The notes under the pieces are model-generated. The model did no database searches. It saw only the letters and a list, made by a program, of their open reading frames with translations, and was not told the DNA's origin. Below, piece after piece: positions 1 to 11,400 of a stretch of 64,000 bases of DNA (positions are counted from its first letter, which is position 1; each line of letters begins with the position of its first letter). The position numbers and the translations under genes are program-made. This stretch comes from Membranipora membranacea (taxonomy: Eukaryota; Bryozoa; Gymnolaemata; Cheilostomatida; Membraniporidae): assembly GCA_914767715.1 (NCBI GenBank), contig OU612072.1:4838001-4902000 (forward strand). Reading direction: 5' to 3'.

Positions 1-2430
1 TTTGCGCAAAATCTTTTCACGCGCTTCACCACCAGCATTGGCATAATCTCATTTCTCCGTGACATATTTACACAACACTTTCAGGACTTGATTATGCCTA
101 TACGTTTATCTTCCCAGGCTCTGCGGGCAATTCGACAGGATATGTCGAAGTGTGCCCTCGGCCAAACACTTGGCGCATTTCGAGTTCTCGGTCAAATTCC
201 AGCGTTCGTTAGCCGGGGTCGGTAGTTGATCATAAGCTGCACCAATCAGAAAGCTGATCCTTTGTGGCTCCATCGACCACATTTCTGTCAATTTGAGCTG
301 ACGCTTCTCAACATACTCCCAACAAGTCAACCCGCCTTGTTGGGCTTGACCTACAGCTTGTGTCTGGCAGCGCTCCTCTTTCATCGATTGCGCACCTCAT
401 CAGCTACCATCTCCCATCTAACCTTTGGGCTTTCCTTTGAGAACCACCGGTTTGCTTCCCAGCCGATAACATGACGTGCAGTTGTCACAGCACCCACAAT
501 CTCACTTATCTCCAGTCGAGATTTGGCATCTCTGACAGTCTCTGTGACAGACCACTTTTTACCAGTGTCAAGTGTTGGAGCACATTCCCTTATCACCTGG
601 TCTGGTGACTCATTCAACATCATATCCAGTCTCGCTTTTGATGTTTTGTACTCTTCCACAAGCGATTTCTAGGTGGTGAAAGAGTAAACAAACTGGCATA
701 CAGTGCATTAGTGTTGAAGCTCCTTGGAACTCAAAGCCACTTACGCATGTGCTTGTTAATCATTTGCTCCATTCTCTCAACTGGTGTAAGCAGAATAACA
801 TAAACTGTCAGAGGCCACAGAATTTGAGGCATGAGTGCAAAGTTGAGAATCCAGGCTTTGTATTTACCAGACAGACCACATTTTTCAATCGCGCCCAGCC
901 CTGTAATGAGTTGTTTTTTCACCTCGTTTCCGCGAAACCTGTCTGTGATTGGTAAACTATACCATCTTCCCAAGCTCATCACGCTCTGCTCCTATGAAGT
1001 ATGTATTTGGTACAGGTTTGCATTTACACAAAGATAGGGACCGGCTCTTGCTAGGTTTGAATCGCATCGCACATCTCTCTTTCAACTCATGCAGTCTATC
1101 GGTTGAAGCTACAACCTGAGCCTTGTCTGGTGATATTATTGTAATGTCATCCATAAAGGCCCTCATCGGCGGTAGTATCTGGCTATTCGCAACCTGGATC
1201 CCATTAACACTGCCTTGTGAATTCCGTATAACTATCTCCATCACCATAACGAAAAGCAAAGGTGATATAGCACATCCCATAGGGATGCCTACTGCCAGCT
1301 CATGGTAAAGTTCTTAGTAGTGAATCGCATTTTGAACTTTTTATAGTAGCGCTCAACCCCAGAAGTGTGATAGTGCGAGGTCAATTATGCTGTGCGGTAC
1401 AGAACCATAAGCATTGGCCAAATTCAACCAGATAACCTCAAGGTTTGATTTAGCTTGTTTAGCAGATTTTATTGCTGACCAAATCATGCTCACATGCTCA
1501 AGGTACCAGGGAATCCTGGGATGCCTGCCTTCTGAACTGATGGATCAATGAATCCATTGTTCATGAGATAATCTGTCAGGCGTTTTGCCAGAACTCTGAA
1601 GAATATCTTGCCTTCTACATTGAGCAGTGATATTGGTTTAAACTGCCCTAGGTCCTCCGCCTTATCCTCTTTCGGTATATACACACCATTTGCACAACAC
1701 CACTCATCTGGGATCTTTCCAGACTTCCAGATTTGGTTGAGCACTTTTGTCAAGATATCCAGTGTGCCTGGAAATTTCTTGTATAGCTTATAACTGATAC
1801 CATTAATGCCTGGCGTACTTTTGGCACGTGCCTTGGTAACTACCTGCGCAACTTCTCCGAGCTTGTTATCACCCATCTCAAAACTGAAACCTGGAGATGT
1901 TGGACGTTTAAGTCCAGCAATATCAGTGTTCACCTCGCTCTTGTTACAGTACACTTTTGCCAAGAGTGCCTCAATTTCTGCCTGACTAGCCTTGAGCTCG
2001 CCATTCTTGCTCTGCTCAAACAACTTCTTGGCAAATACGTATGGATTTTTCATGAAATTGTTGAAGTTCTTTCGCTTCAACTTCCTCTTCTTCCTCAGCT
2101 CTGGCTAGCCTCCTTATTCGTTCATTGACATCATTAAGCAATACAGAAAGCCCATGCCTTTCTCATTCAGCGCAATTTTTCATTCTCTCTATCAGCGCGC
2201 GATGCCGAGTTTTCAGTTTGCCTTTCTCACATTGACATCTATTTAATATTTTGGTGCACTGAGTTCCACCTCGTTTCCCAACTAAGCCAAACATCTCCTC
2301 ACAGATTGAAAAGACGATAGCAGGCAGTTGTTTGGCATTTTTCTCGCCGCTTCCAGTCAATGCAGAGTTGAGAGCAACAACTGCATATTCGTCAAGCTCA
2401 CGCCAAGTCTTGACACTGCTCATCTTTGGC
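1..2430 (-). mobile_element. Degenerate non-LTR retrotransposon (LINE) with reverse transcriptase
   Basis: A minus-strand series of ORFs in several frames together spells the 3' two-thirds of a LINE-type polyprotein. Upstream to downstream: an N-terminal segment (2423-2163), RT fingers/palm (2080-1490, with STPGINGISYKLYKK and QFKPISLLNVEGKIFF), the catalytic palm (1280-957, with the FMDD box in RAFMDDITII), RT thumb (982-731, KAWILNFALMPQILWPL), and a C-terminal domain (659-106) ending in a zinc-knuckle-like C-x2-C-x7-H-x4-C. The same order occurs in a family of cnidarian and fish LINE ORFs. Frame changes and stops between blocks mean this copy is dead. It runs off the left edge, so the 3' end is missing. 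The RT identification is firm; the clade is not assigned. Confidence 0.85.
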
Positions 2431-2699
2431 CAATCAATCTCCTGCCTTTCACAACCGCTCCCATGATGCTCGGTGGGTGTTTGAGAGTTGGTTGTCTGCC
2501 CACTGTGGTTGTCAACCTGGGGCAGTGTACCATCCGTCTTATGTGTAATAAAACTTACAAATAAGATTTCCTTGAGGGATTAGAAAATTCACTATGAGAA
2601 AACAATGTCTGCAAGTGATATCAACCTTTCAAGCTAATTGCTCCAAATACAATACACTGATAACTTCATCCAGCTTAGGTCTCAATTTTATTTGGATTG

Positions 2700-3040
2700 T
2701 TTCAATGCTTTGGAAAACGTGGAAAATCGTTTTCCGTGTTTTTCGAAAATGCGGAAAATCGTTTTTCACCTTGAATTTGTTGATGATGCTAAAAAAAACT
2801 ACTGGAAAGACATTGAGACATCACCACTTTATCATATGAGTGTTTTTGGTAAAAATCAAGTGATGAAAATTATTTTTTTGGAAATTGCAGAAAATATTTT
2901 TTTCCTTAAAAATTGATCTTAATGCATAGAAAATGAACTGTAACCCATTAAGATATCATCCCCATCTTTTAACAGCCTGAATTTCAGGTTTTTCATTTTT
3001 GGAAAACGCGGAAAATCGTTTTCCGCGTTTTCCAAAAAGA
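2700..3040. repeat. Left copy of a long inverted repeat (GGAAAACGCGGAAAATCG family)
   Basis: This block recurs in reverse complement at about 18520-18895. Shared landmarks in mirrored order are a GAATTTGTTGATGATGCT segment, a block around TCATATGAGTGTTTTTGG, a block around AACCCATTAAGATATCATCC, and CCTGAATTTCAGG. The left copy ends beside the MULE transposase remnant. Mutator-like elements often have long terminal inverted repeats, so this may be one end of that element, but no target-site duplication was recognised. Confidence 0.75.
2996..3038. repeat. Perfect 20-bp hairpin, 3-nt loop
   Basis: Arms TTTTTGGAAAACGCGGAAAA and its exact reverse complement are separated by TCG. The motif GGAAAACGCGGAAAA also recurs, less perfectly, near 2711-2762 and in the distal copy at 18.58-18.88 kb. 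Confidence 0.9.
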
Positions 3041-4885
3041 TGAACTTCTTCATTTGTTGTTATCGGCAAACAAAATTGATGCTTCAAAAGTGTGTACAAA
3101 GGTACCATACAGACCTCAGACTAATTGTGTGTTTGTCGTTAATACCCAACAAGGAATCAGAGACAGAGAGGACGTCAAGTGTGATGATAACGGAAGCTAT
3201 AGAGGTAATGGGACAGAGATTCTCTATTTCAATGCACAGAAAAAGAGAGTTAAAGACAAAAACCTATGCACCTATCGTTTGACCACCAGATATTACAAGC
3301 ATCAGCTATCTCCTGATTTTAATAGAAAAATTGTGGAACTGTTTACTTGGGAAGATGGATCAGATTTACCTTCACCATATATCATAATCATTTATTGTTT
3401 CAAAAAAAGAGCCACATGTAATAGAAGTTCAGGCACATGGGAACAGCAGAAAGAGGAAGCCGTTCAACCCCGCCAAGAAGACCACAAAAAGCAGAATAAA
3501 TCAGCTTACATGCTCCGGAAAGAATCCGAAAAGCTTTTATGCTTCAATTATATCAGAAGAAGGGGGCTATCTGAGGGCAGATAACAGCTCATCCTTCACG
3601 CGAAGCATGCAACATATTTGTGATGTAAGAAGAAATCATGATGTGGACGATGATATGGTGTATCTGGTCAGAAAATCGAGAGAGCTAGATTCAGGTGTAT
3701 TGGCGTGAATGAGGGACCAAACCTAGTCATTGTGCTTGGCTATCATTGGCAACTGGACCTTCTGTCAATGTGTGTGACCGATGAAGACTTAAGATATATT
3801 GTAGGAATCGATGTGGTTTTTAACTGCACCCGCTTCATAGTCACCCCTCTGACATGAAGCACCCTCTGCTGACAAAAACTTGGACAGGCAAAAACCCAAG
3901 CCTCCTAGGGCCTGTTTGTATATCTGACTGCCAGAAAACAGAAGTCTTTGAATCCTTTGCTCGGGCTTTAACACCAAGAAAGAAGGCAATGGTAGGCGGA
4001 AAGCTAGTACTTGGCAGCGACAGTCAAACTGCCATAATTGAAGGTTTTGCTGAATCTTTTAGTAATGTGCAGCACATTCTATGCACAAGGCATGTAGAGA
4101 CGAACTTAAGGAGAAAATTGATGAGTGTAAGCACTAGCGCAACAACAGAACTGCTAGATGATATTCTGTATGGAAAAGATGCCCTTGCCAATTGCACAGA
4201 AGGTGCCTTCGATGAAAATCTAGAACTCCTCAGGGTCAAGTGGGAGAGTCTCAGCCCAGGATTCTTCAATTGGTTAAAAAAATTTCAGGCTAGCAAGTTT
4301 GAGAAAGGAGTCAATTTTTCGGCGCGTCAAGCCGCAGGCCTTGGCCTAGATGAGGTCTACTATAATAATACCAGTGAGGCTATAAACAATGTGTTAAAAC
4401 ATGAGATGAATGCAAAATCCACTCTGAGGGATTTGTAAAAAAAATTTGCAAAACTGTCACAGCAGGCCCTGACAGATATTGAACTAAGCATTATTGATCA
4501 TGGTTCACTATCTATATTAGCTAAATATAGGCCTCAGCTGCAGGTAAAATCCCAAACATGGGAAGCTATGACAGAAAAAGAAAGAGAAATGAAGCGGCAG
4601 AAACTCCTTACAGGGAAAGTGAGCAGGCCAAGAAAGTATGGTAGACCTACATCAAGGAGCGACATACTTAAACCTGGTTCGAGGAAGAGAAGAAAGCCTC
4701 ACCAGAAGATAAGACTCAGACAGAACAGGAATAGGTGCCTCTCAAAGGTACATAAGCTTAGAGATTATTTCCACCTCTGTTGCTCAACAACAATTAAAAA
4801 AGACCAGAAATGCCACCAACGTTCTGGGGAAATCAAGAAGATCAAGCAAGGTATTGACTCCTTGTTAACTAGGGGTATTACATAG
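3040..4885 (+). pseudogene. Mutator-like (MULE) transposase remnant, frameshifted
   Basis: Fragments in three frames line up as a MULE/DDE transposase. 3054-3584 and an overlapping frame to about 3708 carry the upstream region (CDDNGSYRGNGTE, later AHGNSRKRKPFNPAKK). 3709-3857 carries the first catalytic Asp context (YIVGIDVVFN). 3854-4438 carries LVLGSDSQTAIIEGF then LCTRHVETNLRRKL, the second Asp plus the C..H motif typical of MULEs. A Lys/Arg-rich C-terminal piece lies at 4568-4885. Frameshifts near 3580 and 3855, stops at 3708 and about 4436, and no single start show that it is inactive. It begins just inside the left inverted repeat, which supports a former autonomous MULE. The exact family is an inference. 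Confidence 0.75.
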
Positions 4886-5219
4886 ACGAAATTAAACAGA
4901 AACAAGTTTGCGTCGTCCATCTGAAATGCCTGTCACGCAGCTTGTTTTATAGAAGAAAACTTGACAAATGCCCAGAGTTTGAAGGCCTACTGACTGAAGA
5001 GCACATTGATCTGTTACCTGATGCAGATTATGCTGCGGACACCGACAGCAGTGAATGACTGAAGACCATTAATAAATGTCTGCCCTAACAAAGAATTGTG
5101 CCAGCTAAATTTCCTAAATCAAAAGCTGTGCAAAAGTGCTCAGGGCATATAAGGTAATTTTGTGAACCCGAGTTATCTCCACATGTCGAAAAGGCCAAAA
5201 ATCATATAAATTATAAAGC
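4886..5219. other. Decayed coding-like tail of the MULE element
   Basis: No intact ORF. Short open pieces continue the basic C-terminal sequence of the transposase remnant to about 5060, followed by AT-rich sequence leading into the tandem array. Confidence 0.35.
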
Positions 5220-6900
5220 GAAAAACTTCTTTTGTGGCTGGCATAAAAAGTTATCAAGCTACAGACCTCAAATTTTCAGGACACACTCACAAACTGTGTA
5301 TTTCTTTGCCCCCCATGAAAGTGGAATAATTGCATACATAAGCCGGCAGCAGGGCAGCAATTTATATCATTTTTTAACCGTTTTCCGTAAAGCTTTCGAT
5401 ATGTTGGTAGATATTTTCCTTGTTTACTAAAGAAAATAACCACTATGTTCCTCAGAAGATGAGCAATCCAATGATATAAAAATTTGTGGTGTCAGACCAT
5501 TTGAAGCCATGCTGCTGCTCAAAAGAAAATGTGCTTCTACATTATTTTATTGATTTGTGATGATTTAGCTGTGCACAAATATGCTGATTGTGTGTGTATT
5601 CATCATCAGTAATGTTATGTAATTATTGTAATACAGAATTCATGCTCCACTAAATTTAAGGCAGACACTCTTATTTTGATACAACATGTCTGTGTAGCTC
5701 AGTGGATAATTCTCTATTTCGTCAACGCAGAGCTCTGGGTTCGAGTTGGTGACAAATTTTTTATACTCTCAATATGGCTATAAATCATAATGATTGTAAA
5801 GAGGAAGCCTTTTTTGTTGCAAACAAAATAAGTTGTCGAGCTACAGACCTCAGATTTTCAGATGACACTCAAAAATACCCGCCATGAAAATGGAGTAGTT
5901 GCATACATATGCCGGCAGCAGGGCAGCAATTTTATCATTTTCAAACTGTTTTCACTAAAGCTCTCGAAATGTTGGAAGATGTTTTCCTTTTTTACTAAAA
6001 AAATTAACACTATGTTCCTCGGGAGATGAGGAATCCAATGATATAAAAATTTGTGCTGTCAGATCTTTAGAAGTTATGCTGCTGCTCAAAAGATAATTTG
6101 GCTACACATTGTTTTACTGATTTTTGATGCTTTAGAAAAAGCTTCTTTTGTAGCTGGCATAAGAAAATATTGAGCTACAGACCTCAGATTTTCAGGACAC
6201 ACTCACAAACTGTGTATTTCTTTGCCCCCCATGAAAGTGGAATAATTTCATACATAAGCCGGCAGCAGGGCAGCAATTAATATAATTTTTTAACTGTTTT
6301 CCATAAAGCTTTTGATATGTTGGTAGATATTTTCCTTGTTTACTCAAGAAAATAACCACTGTGTTCCTCAGAAGATGAGCAATCCAATGATATAAAAATT
6401 TGTGGTGTCAGACCATTCGAAGCCATGCTGCTGCTCAAAAGAAAATGTGCCTACACATTATTTTACTGATTTGTGATGCTTTAGAGAAAGCTTCTTTTGT
6501 AGCTGGCATAAGCGATTATTTAGCTACAGACCTCAGATTTTCAGGACACACTCAAAACTGTGAATTTCTTTGCCCCCATGAAAGTGGAATAATTGCATAC
6601 ATAAGCCGGCAGCAGGGCAGCAATTTATATCATTTTTTAACTGTTTTCCATAAAGCTTTCGATATGTTAATAGATATTTTCCTTGTTTACTAAAGAAAGT
6701 AACCACTGTGTTCCTCAGAAGATGAGCAATCCAATGATATAAAAATTTGTGGTGTCAGACCATTCGAAGCCATGCTGCTGCTAAAAAGAAAATGTGCCTA
6801 CACATTATTTTACTGATTTGTGATGCTTTAGAGAAAGCTTCTTTTGTAGCTGGCATAATAAGCAATTATTGAGCTACAGACCTCAGATTTTCAGGACATA
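5220..6900. repeat. Tandem array of a ~348-bp unit (about 4.2 copies)
   Basis: Units start at AAGCTTCTTTTGTAGCTGGC-like sequence near 5225, 5807, 6141, 6490 and 6837. Spacing is 334, 349 and 347 bp for the last four. The first and second copies are separated by about 230 bp of other sequence containing a tRNA-like stretch. Each unit has the landmarks CAGACCTCAGATTTTCAGG, AAGCCGGCAGCAGGGCAGCA and CCAATGATATAAAAATTTGT. Copies 3 and 4 are the most alike; copy 2 is the most diverged and the last is cut after about 65 bp. Small ORFs across it are repeat-borne and look non-coding. Confidence 0.9.
5688..5760 (+). repeat. tRNA-like (SINE-type) Pol III promoter sequence
   Basis: An A-box TAGCTCAGTGG (5695-5705) and a B-box-like GGTTCGAGT (5738-5746) are at tRNA spacing. 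The T-arm and acceptor stem do not pair well, so it is a tRNA-derived SINE head or decayed tRNA rather than a working tRNA gene. It sits in the non-repeated spacer between array copies 1 and 2. Confidence 0.45.
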
Positions 6901-7542
6901 CACTGAGTTTCATGCCCCATATTTTCATTACCCAACCAGCAACATGATTGTATAATTAACCCTGCCTGCCAAATAAACTACATTCATTATTGCTATTGTA
7001 TTGTTATAGTATAATCCTTTACAGTTCTAGCCCAGTTCTAGTCAATATTATATAATTGGATTGACATTGTATTCAATGAGTTTGTATTTAGATGACCAGG
7101 CAAGTTAGCTCGTACAATGAAAGCATTCCATTCGAATTGTCCTCCTCACAATTTTTGAAAGCACAGAAAACTCTTAGTATTGAGTATGATGAGCAGACAA
7201 AATATCTATGTTCAACTCTTCTGTGTTGTACTGTAGGCCTACCCTAAGCTATATCTTGTGCAATCTGAGAATGTAGGCAGCAACTGCATAAATAGAATAC
7301 ATCAGCTAACTTATGCTAGCAGAATTATCACAAAACTTTGCTACTAATAAAAAAGTACAACATCGCTCACCAGTTGAGCGAGGATCTACTTTGTATTAAT
7401 CGCCCTACATGCCTAAGTGGAGAAAAGTGATATGCGAATGAGGCCATATTCTCCACAGAACTACAGAAAATATGCTGACTGATGCTAGAAAACATACTTG
7501 GTGTCAAAGCATGCAGTATTAATACTGATTATTGACATAGTC
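6901..7542. other. AT-rich spacer, no gene seen
   Basis: Stops in all frames and no splice-bounded ORF or recognisable repeat. Confidence 0.4.
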
Positions 7543-9382
7543 TTAATCTACGCTCCTTGGGATTTTTGAGATTGAATGGCTCTGATCAAGGATTTAGCTC
7601 TGAATGCTATGGTATGTGGGTAGAGAGAGGCAAAGGTAAATCTATTGTAAACCTGGTATACATTCATTACCTGTCTACAAAGGAGCTCTTGATGTTAAAC
7701 TTTATCATTCCCAGCCATCTCAATTATATGGTGTACAGGAAGCAATTGTGGCATTTTTCTCTCTCACTCTTGGATGGTAGTTCCCTAGCAGGTGTTGGCA
7801 CTAGTACAGATAGTATTGAAATGTTAGGCTAGTGACAAGACAACAACGTTTACAGTAATACATTTTAAGCTGTCAGCTTGTGTGCCACAAGCAGGGAGGT
7901 TAGCCTTTAACAGGCATAATGACTTAATTACCTCAATATTCCTTGTCAAAATTTTTAATTATCGAATTAATTGTCGCTGGTAGTTAATCCTACACACACA
8001 TTCCATTGCACTTGTAACAAGTCATCATGACACACTTGTGGAATTAGAGAGACAGGATGTCATCGTAAGCTGACCTAACTTCCTGTCTTTTGCCGCTGAT
8101 AATGAATGCGGTGAGTTTTTAATTTTGCGAATGGACATGTTTACAATGATGGTTGTTTTGGTGAAAGTACAATCATGATCATTCTTTGACAGAAGAGTGA
8201 GGGGGCAGGAAGTTTTAACCTTTTATGAAAAATACTAGATGGTTGACCAAATTCCATTTGTATATTTTCATCAAATTATTTCACCAAACTCTGCTTCCAA
8301 GCTCATCATAGTACAGAGTAGCTATGCCAAAAATGAGATTGCTTTGTAAAAAAATCTCTTGCGCCCTTATTATCCGGTGTTTCATTGATTTTCCTCTGCT
8401 ACTTGGTCAACTACAAGAGCTGAGCCCGATACAACATACAGTGGTTGTATCTGGCTCAGCTCTTGATAATCTGCTGCTAGCTCATTACGATAATCTGTGT
8501 GTTTACCCAAAGGGTTAACCATTTTTAAATCTAATGGTACCTTTTAAGTTCTGTGCAGGTTGCCTATGAATGCCAATGTCAACAACATTAACATTCTGAC
8601 TGGCTTATCTTGAATATGACTTCATGGGTAAACAACTTGGATAACAACAATACATCCAATTATGCTTGAACTCAGCTGCTTGGCTAAGATGTTGATGTCA
8701 AGTAAAGGGTAAACAATTGGCAAATAGACTTAGTAATGTAATTGCATTAGCATGTAATTGAGTGATGTGGCTAGTATCGGGCAAAACAACATCGATGCAT
8801 CAGTTCCATGTGGTCTACCAAATACATTTCCTAGAAGTTTCGACCATTACGACAGGATTTCCACAATGCAGCTATAGTCTGGAGTTCCAATCAAGGAGTA
8901 CTTTTACTCCTTGTTCCAATCATTTCAGCAAATTCCTGCCAAAGGAATACCCACACTGATATTTATTCTGTTATATATGAGACCGGTAGCTTAGACAGGC
9001 GGCTGGGTTGCCAGATTAGGGGCTTGTAGGGCCATCACATCAGTTAAGATTTAGAGCGATAAATAATTGCCTGGACTGTCTTGTAGCAGATAATCTTTCA
9101 AAGCTATCAGCTTAATATTATCGCCTGCATTGATATATTTAGAATTTACAGTGACCATCAGACATTCCGTACAAACGAGTTCTATTGTGTCATTGAACTA
9201 TAGGTCTGTTTGATCAAGAAGTAACAGGGGAAGCTGTTACTCCTTGGTTTGATTTAACCTTGCTTCTCTCTACTCACATTCCATAAAATTCAGAGCTTGC
9301 GCTCCATGCCCAGAACATCTTCAGCCAACAAACAGCTAATGAAAGCCATCCACGCTAAAAAATCCCAAGGAGCGTAGATTAA
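7543..9382. mobile_element. Non-autonomous DNA element, TTAA-flanked, 21-bp terminal inverted repeats
   Basis: The ends are exact inverted copies of TCTACGCTCCTTGGGATTTTT (7547-7567 and 9358-9378), each directly flanked by TTAA (7543-7546 and 9379-9382). A TTAA target duplication is the hallmark of piggyBac-type insertion, but the terminal sequence itself is not one I recognise and no transposase ORF lies inside. Internally there are strong hairpins, including 8414-8435 with 8444-8465 (22-bp arms, one mismatch), and ACTCCTTG-type short inverted motifs near 8895 and 9225. Confidence 0.75.
8414..8465. repeat. 22-bp hairpin inside the TTAA element
   Basis: CAAGAGCTGAGCCCGATACA with the following AC pairs with the reverse complement ending AGCTCTTG at 8465. 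One mismatch and an 8-nt loop. Confidence 0.85.
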
Positions 9383-10799
9383 CCCTTAGTGTGTCATCTA
9401 CATAATCCCTCTGGTTAGCTATTCTTGTTGAAATTCCTAAAAATGATAAGGGGTTGTAAAAATTGATATATCTTAAAATCTAGAGGGTGTAGAAGGAAAG
9501 TTTAAATAAACTTCTTCTAAACAAGATTCCTGATCTATCTATATAACTTTTAACCACCCAGCAATAACAGAAATGATTGATGAGGTATTGAAACACACAA
9601 AAAAGTGTACAACTAGACTTATTTTGTATATATCTGAACACAAATACTCTCACACCGGTCTTACAGAGTCATAATTTGTACCACTGGACAGGGAATTTTG
9701 TTTAGATGAGAAATAAAAAAATAACTAATTCTTTACGAGCAATGATACTACCATGGTGATGATTATAGCAAGGAGGGTTCAATATTAGCAAAGTTTATGC
9801 AAGCAGTGCCATCGTACTATAATCCTCTATCAATTGGTAAGCTGCTTTGTACTAATTTCTAAAAATTATTAAACTGCCTTGTACTAACTACTAACCAGGA
9901 TAGTAGTCTTGGACCTCACTAACCAAAAAATGTGTACTAGCAGCACCGATTCCCACCTAACTGCAACCCTCTATGAGCCATAAGAAGCTTAACACAGGGA
10001 TAAACCGACCTGTAAATTTGCCTGCCATTGCTAAACACAATGCCTGAGAAACCATTCTGTGATCAATGAAGAGGGAGTTCATTGCTGTGATCAAACCTCA
10101 ATATGTATGTGTGCGCTATACAAATGACACTTCTTGTTTCGGACATACAGAGGTAGACCGACCCTCTCACCAACCTCAACCGGACTCACCCACACAGTTC
10201 AGTGACAACAGACAACCAAATGTATCATCTAATGATATATGACAAGATGTAAGATCAGTGCATCAACATGAACCTAGTGCTCAGCCTATTTGTCGAGTGA
10301 TGAACCTTTTGATCATGTTTTGGAAATGAATTGAAAGCTGTTTATTTTAAAAAACAAGTCGTACTCATTGTACTCTTAAATATAACTGATATACATGTTA
10401 ATCCACAGTAGGAATACCTGCATTGAACTAAAGTTCACTGATACCTGAATAGGATGCAAAGCATTGGAATGAAAAATTATGAATAATCGACGAGATGAGA
10501 ACAATAAACTGTCCAAAAAAAAAATTGAATCAGTAGAAAATACTAAAAAGTTTAGATGTTATTCTTGCATATGTTAACCCACAAAACATTGGCATTCACA
10601 ATCAACAACCCTAGAAGGCCTCCTGCGATTGTCAACAGGATTATAAAATACCATTAGGCGCAAGAAATGCCCTAAAGTCAATTGATATATCAATACAAAT
10701 GTGAACACTGAACAGCTTGAAACTTTGATAAAATGAGAGCATGTGCCCATCCCTATCAATTATCATTTGGGGAAAGTTTATGTGGCACTACTTTTTGAT
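9383..10799. other. Intergenic, no gene seen
   Basis: AT-rich with frequent stops in all frames. No splice-bounded ORF or recognised repeat was found. Confidence 0.4.
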
Positions 10800-11400
10800 C
10801 TATCGATTCAACAGTGTGCAGTGACAACATAGTGCTGCGCAGATATAAGAGTGTGACTTTTGTGACAGTTCACTATCGGAGGAGGTGCTTATGGTGCATA
10901 TTTGATGTGTCATGACTGATGTCCGCTCTATACCACCATGAGTCTCAATTATAGTCTGAAAAGAAGAAAAATGTATATCAATCACCGTGTCATACTTTCA
11001 GAGCGATTGTGGCTAAATTAGGGGGAGGGTGTCAACGTGTCGCTGGCTAAAGTATCCTCAATTTGATATATTTGGTATATTCGATATTTACCGCAACCCA
11101 TCACCAAAAAAAACTATATATAATACGCGCCTAAGTGATGTAGCAACAATCATGAATCAGAGGATTACATTTTTTGACATAATAATTTTGCTGATGACTC
11201 CCAAAATATTGATAGATAAGCATTGGTGATCATTCAAGCCCATACATACCTTGGGTGGGGGGGGGGGGGGTATTTGTCCCTGGTGTCTTCACAACTTCAG
11301 TTCCAAGTGTAACAAAGAGAGCATCAGCAGAGTGTGCTTCTTTGAAGCTGGAGTTATTGGTGGTGGGTGACAAGGTGTGAGAAATCTGCTGAGTATGATG
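10800..11400 (-). other. Two exon-like ORFs, minus strand, unidentified
   Basis: The first (about 11392 to 11250) is a Ser/Thr/Asn-rich frame containing LSPTTNNSSFKEAHSADALF. It ends in a Pro run encoded by 14 C and has a GTATGT donor directly after 11250. The second (10955 to 10800) follows a strong TTTTCTTCTTTTCAG acceptor and reads TIIETHGGIERTSVMTHQIC up to a stop. The phases do not join at the given homopolymer length (13 C would join them). The composition resembles the stalk of a membrane protein, but no domain is recognised. They could be chance ORFs or parts of a decayed receptor gene. Confidence 0.25.

Noticed and set aside
2594-2916. Plus-strand ORFs beside the LINE relic
   Set aside because: They lie in the inverted repeat shared with 18.5-18.9 kb and show no domain.
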